Source of the DNA: an uncultured Collinsella sp.
Lineage (GTDB): Bacteria; Actinomycetota; Coriobacteriia; Coriobacteriales; Coriobacteriaceae
Length of the DNA: 5,943 bases
Reading direction: 5' to 3'
Assembly: GCA_900751665.1 (NCBI GenBank)
Contig: CAADSV010000103.1
Span: 1-5,943 of the forward strand
Below the pieces are notes generated by a model that was given only the letters and a program-made list of their open reading frames with translations, ran no database searches and was not told where the DNA came from. Shown piece after piece: positions 5,753-5,943 of this stretch (position 1 is the stretch's first letter; every line of letters begins with the position of its first letter). The translations under genes and the position numbers were made by a program.

Positions 5753-5943
5753 CTATGCCTGCTGCCAGGTGTCGACGAGCTCCTTGGCCGCGGCGTAGGG
5801 GTCATCGGCGCTGCAGACGGCACTCACCACAAAGAAGCCGTCGACGCCGGTGGCCTTGAGCTGCGGCAGGGCGGCCGGCTTGACGCCGCCGCCCACCCCC
5901 ATAAGGCCCGGGGCTGCCCCCGGGGGGGCGGCCCGGGCCCCCA
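5753..5943 (-). CDS. thiE: Thiamine-phosphate synthase, C-terminal 62 residues (partial)
   Basis: The frame is open from the right edge to a TAG at 5753-5755 and gives the last 62 residues of a protein whose start lies outside the window. It matches the C-terminal end of ThiE, which joins HMP-pyrophosphate and thiazole phosphate to make thiamine phosphate. Visible are the strand with the Gly-Gly phosphate loop (GVGGG, partial residues 15-19), a K-P-x-x-L-P-x-L helix, then TGVDGFFVVSAV (31-42) with the phosphate-binding Ser-Ala, and ADDP (45-48) leading into the last helix. The related protein TenI shares this fold, so a TenI-like role is not fully excluded. Residues 1-12 come from a G/C-only tract and should be treated with care. 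The stop overlaps a short GCCTAT tandem repeat (5745-5756). Confidence 0.8.
   Translation of the reverse strand, partial: GARAAPPGAAPGLMGVGGGVKPAALPQLKATGVDGFFVVSAVCSADDPYAAAKELVDTWQQA
5907..5940. other. Extreme G/C tract with hairpin at the window edge
   Basis: Apart from one T at 5915, every base here is G or C, including a run of seven G at 5922-5928. CCCGGGG (5907-5913) and CCCCGGG (5918-5924) form a 7-bp inverted repeat around CTGC, and another CCCGGG follows at 5932-5937. The tract lies inside the partial thiE frame and does not interrupt it. It may be real codons or sequence error near a contig end. Confidence 0.6.

Noticed and set aside
5745..5760. GCCTAT tandem repeat at the end of thiE as a possible slippage or phase-variation site.
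   Set aside because: It has only two full copies plus a partial one, and lies at the stop codon where length change would have little effect.

Overview
The window looks like chromosomal DNA from a GC-rich bacterium. I infer the class Coriobacteriia (Actinomycetota), most likely Collinsella or a close relative. The reasons are the codon usage, the multi-GGDEF proteins with an inserted PAS-like domain, and terminator-like hairpins without a T-tract. The placement rests on family resemblance, not on a search.

Layout, left to right. Positions 83-1612 (minus) encode a 509-residue protein: one intact GGDEF domain, a PAS-like domain and one eroded GGDEF domain. Positions 1740-4457 (minus) encode its larger paralogue of 905 residues: intact GGDEF, PAS-like, two eroded GGDEF domains, and a complete EAL domain. 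The larger gene is upstream, so the two probably form a small operon that makes and degrades cyclic di-GMP. The 127-bp gap between them holds a perfect 13-bp inverted repeat. A 324-bp non-coding region (4458-4781) separates this pair from a divergent gene at 4782-5651 (plus), a patatin-like serine hydrolase resembling E. coli YjjU. That region contains a perfect TATAAT on the minus strand flanked by two GTGCAC sites, and other small palindromes. After the hydrolase a perfect 15-bp inverted repeat (5662-5709) sits between converging genes. The 3' end of a thiamine-phosphate synthase gene (thiE) enters on the minus strand at 5753 and runs off the right edge through a nearly pure G/C tract.

How the genes relate: the two signalling proteins share one architecture and probably arose by duplication. 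The small one looks like a cyclase only. The large one has both an intact cyclase motif and an intact phosphodiesterase site. Both carry a PAS-like sensor module and no recognisable transmembrane segment. Whether the hydrolase is tied to this signalling is unknown; the only link is the shared divergent control region. ThiE appears unrelated. I saw no tRNA, rRNA, CRISPR array or mobile element.
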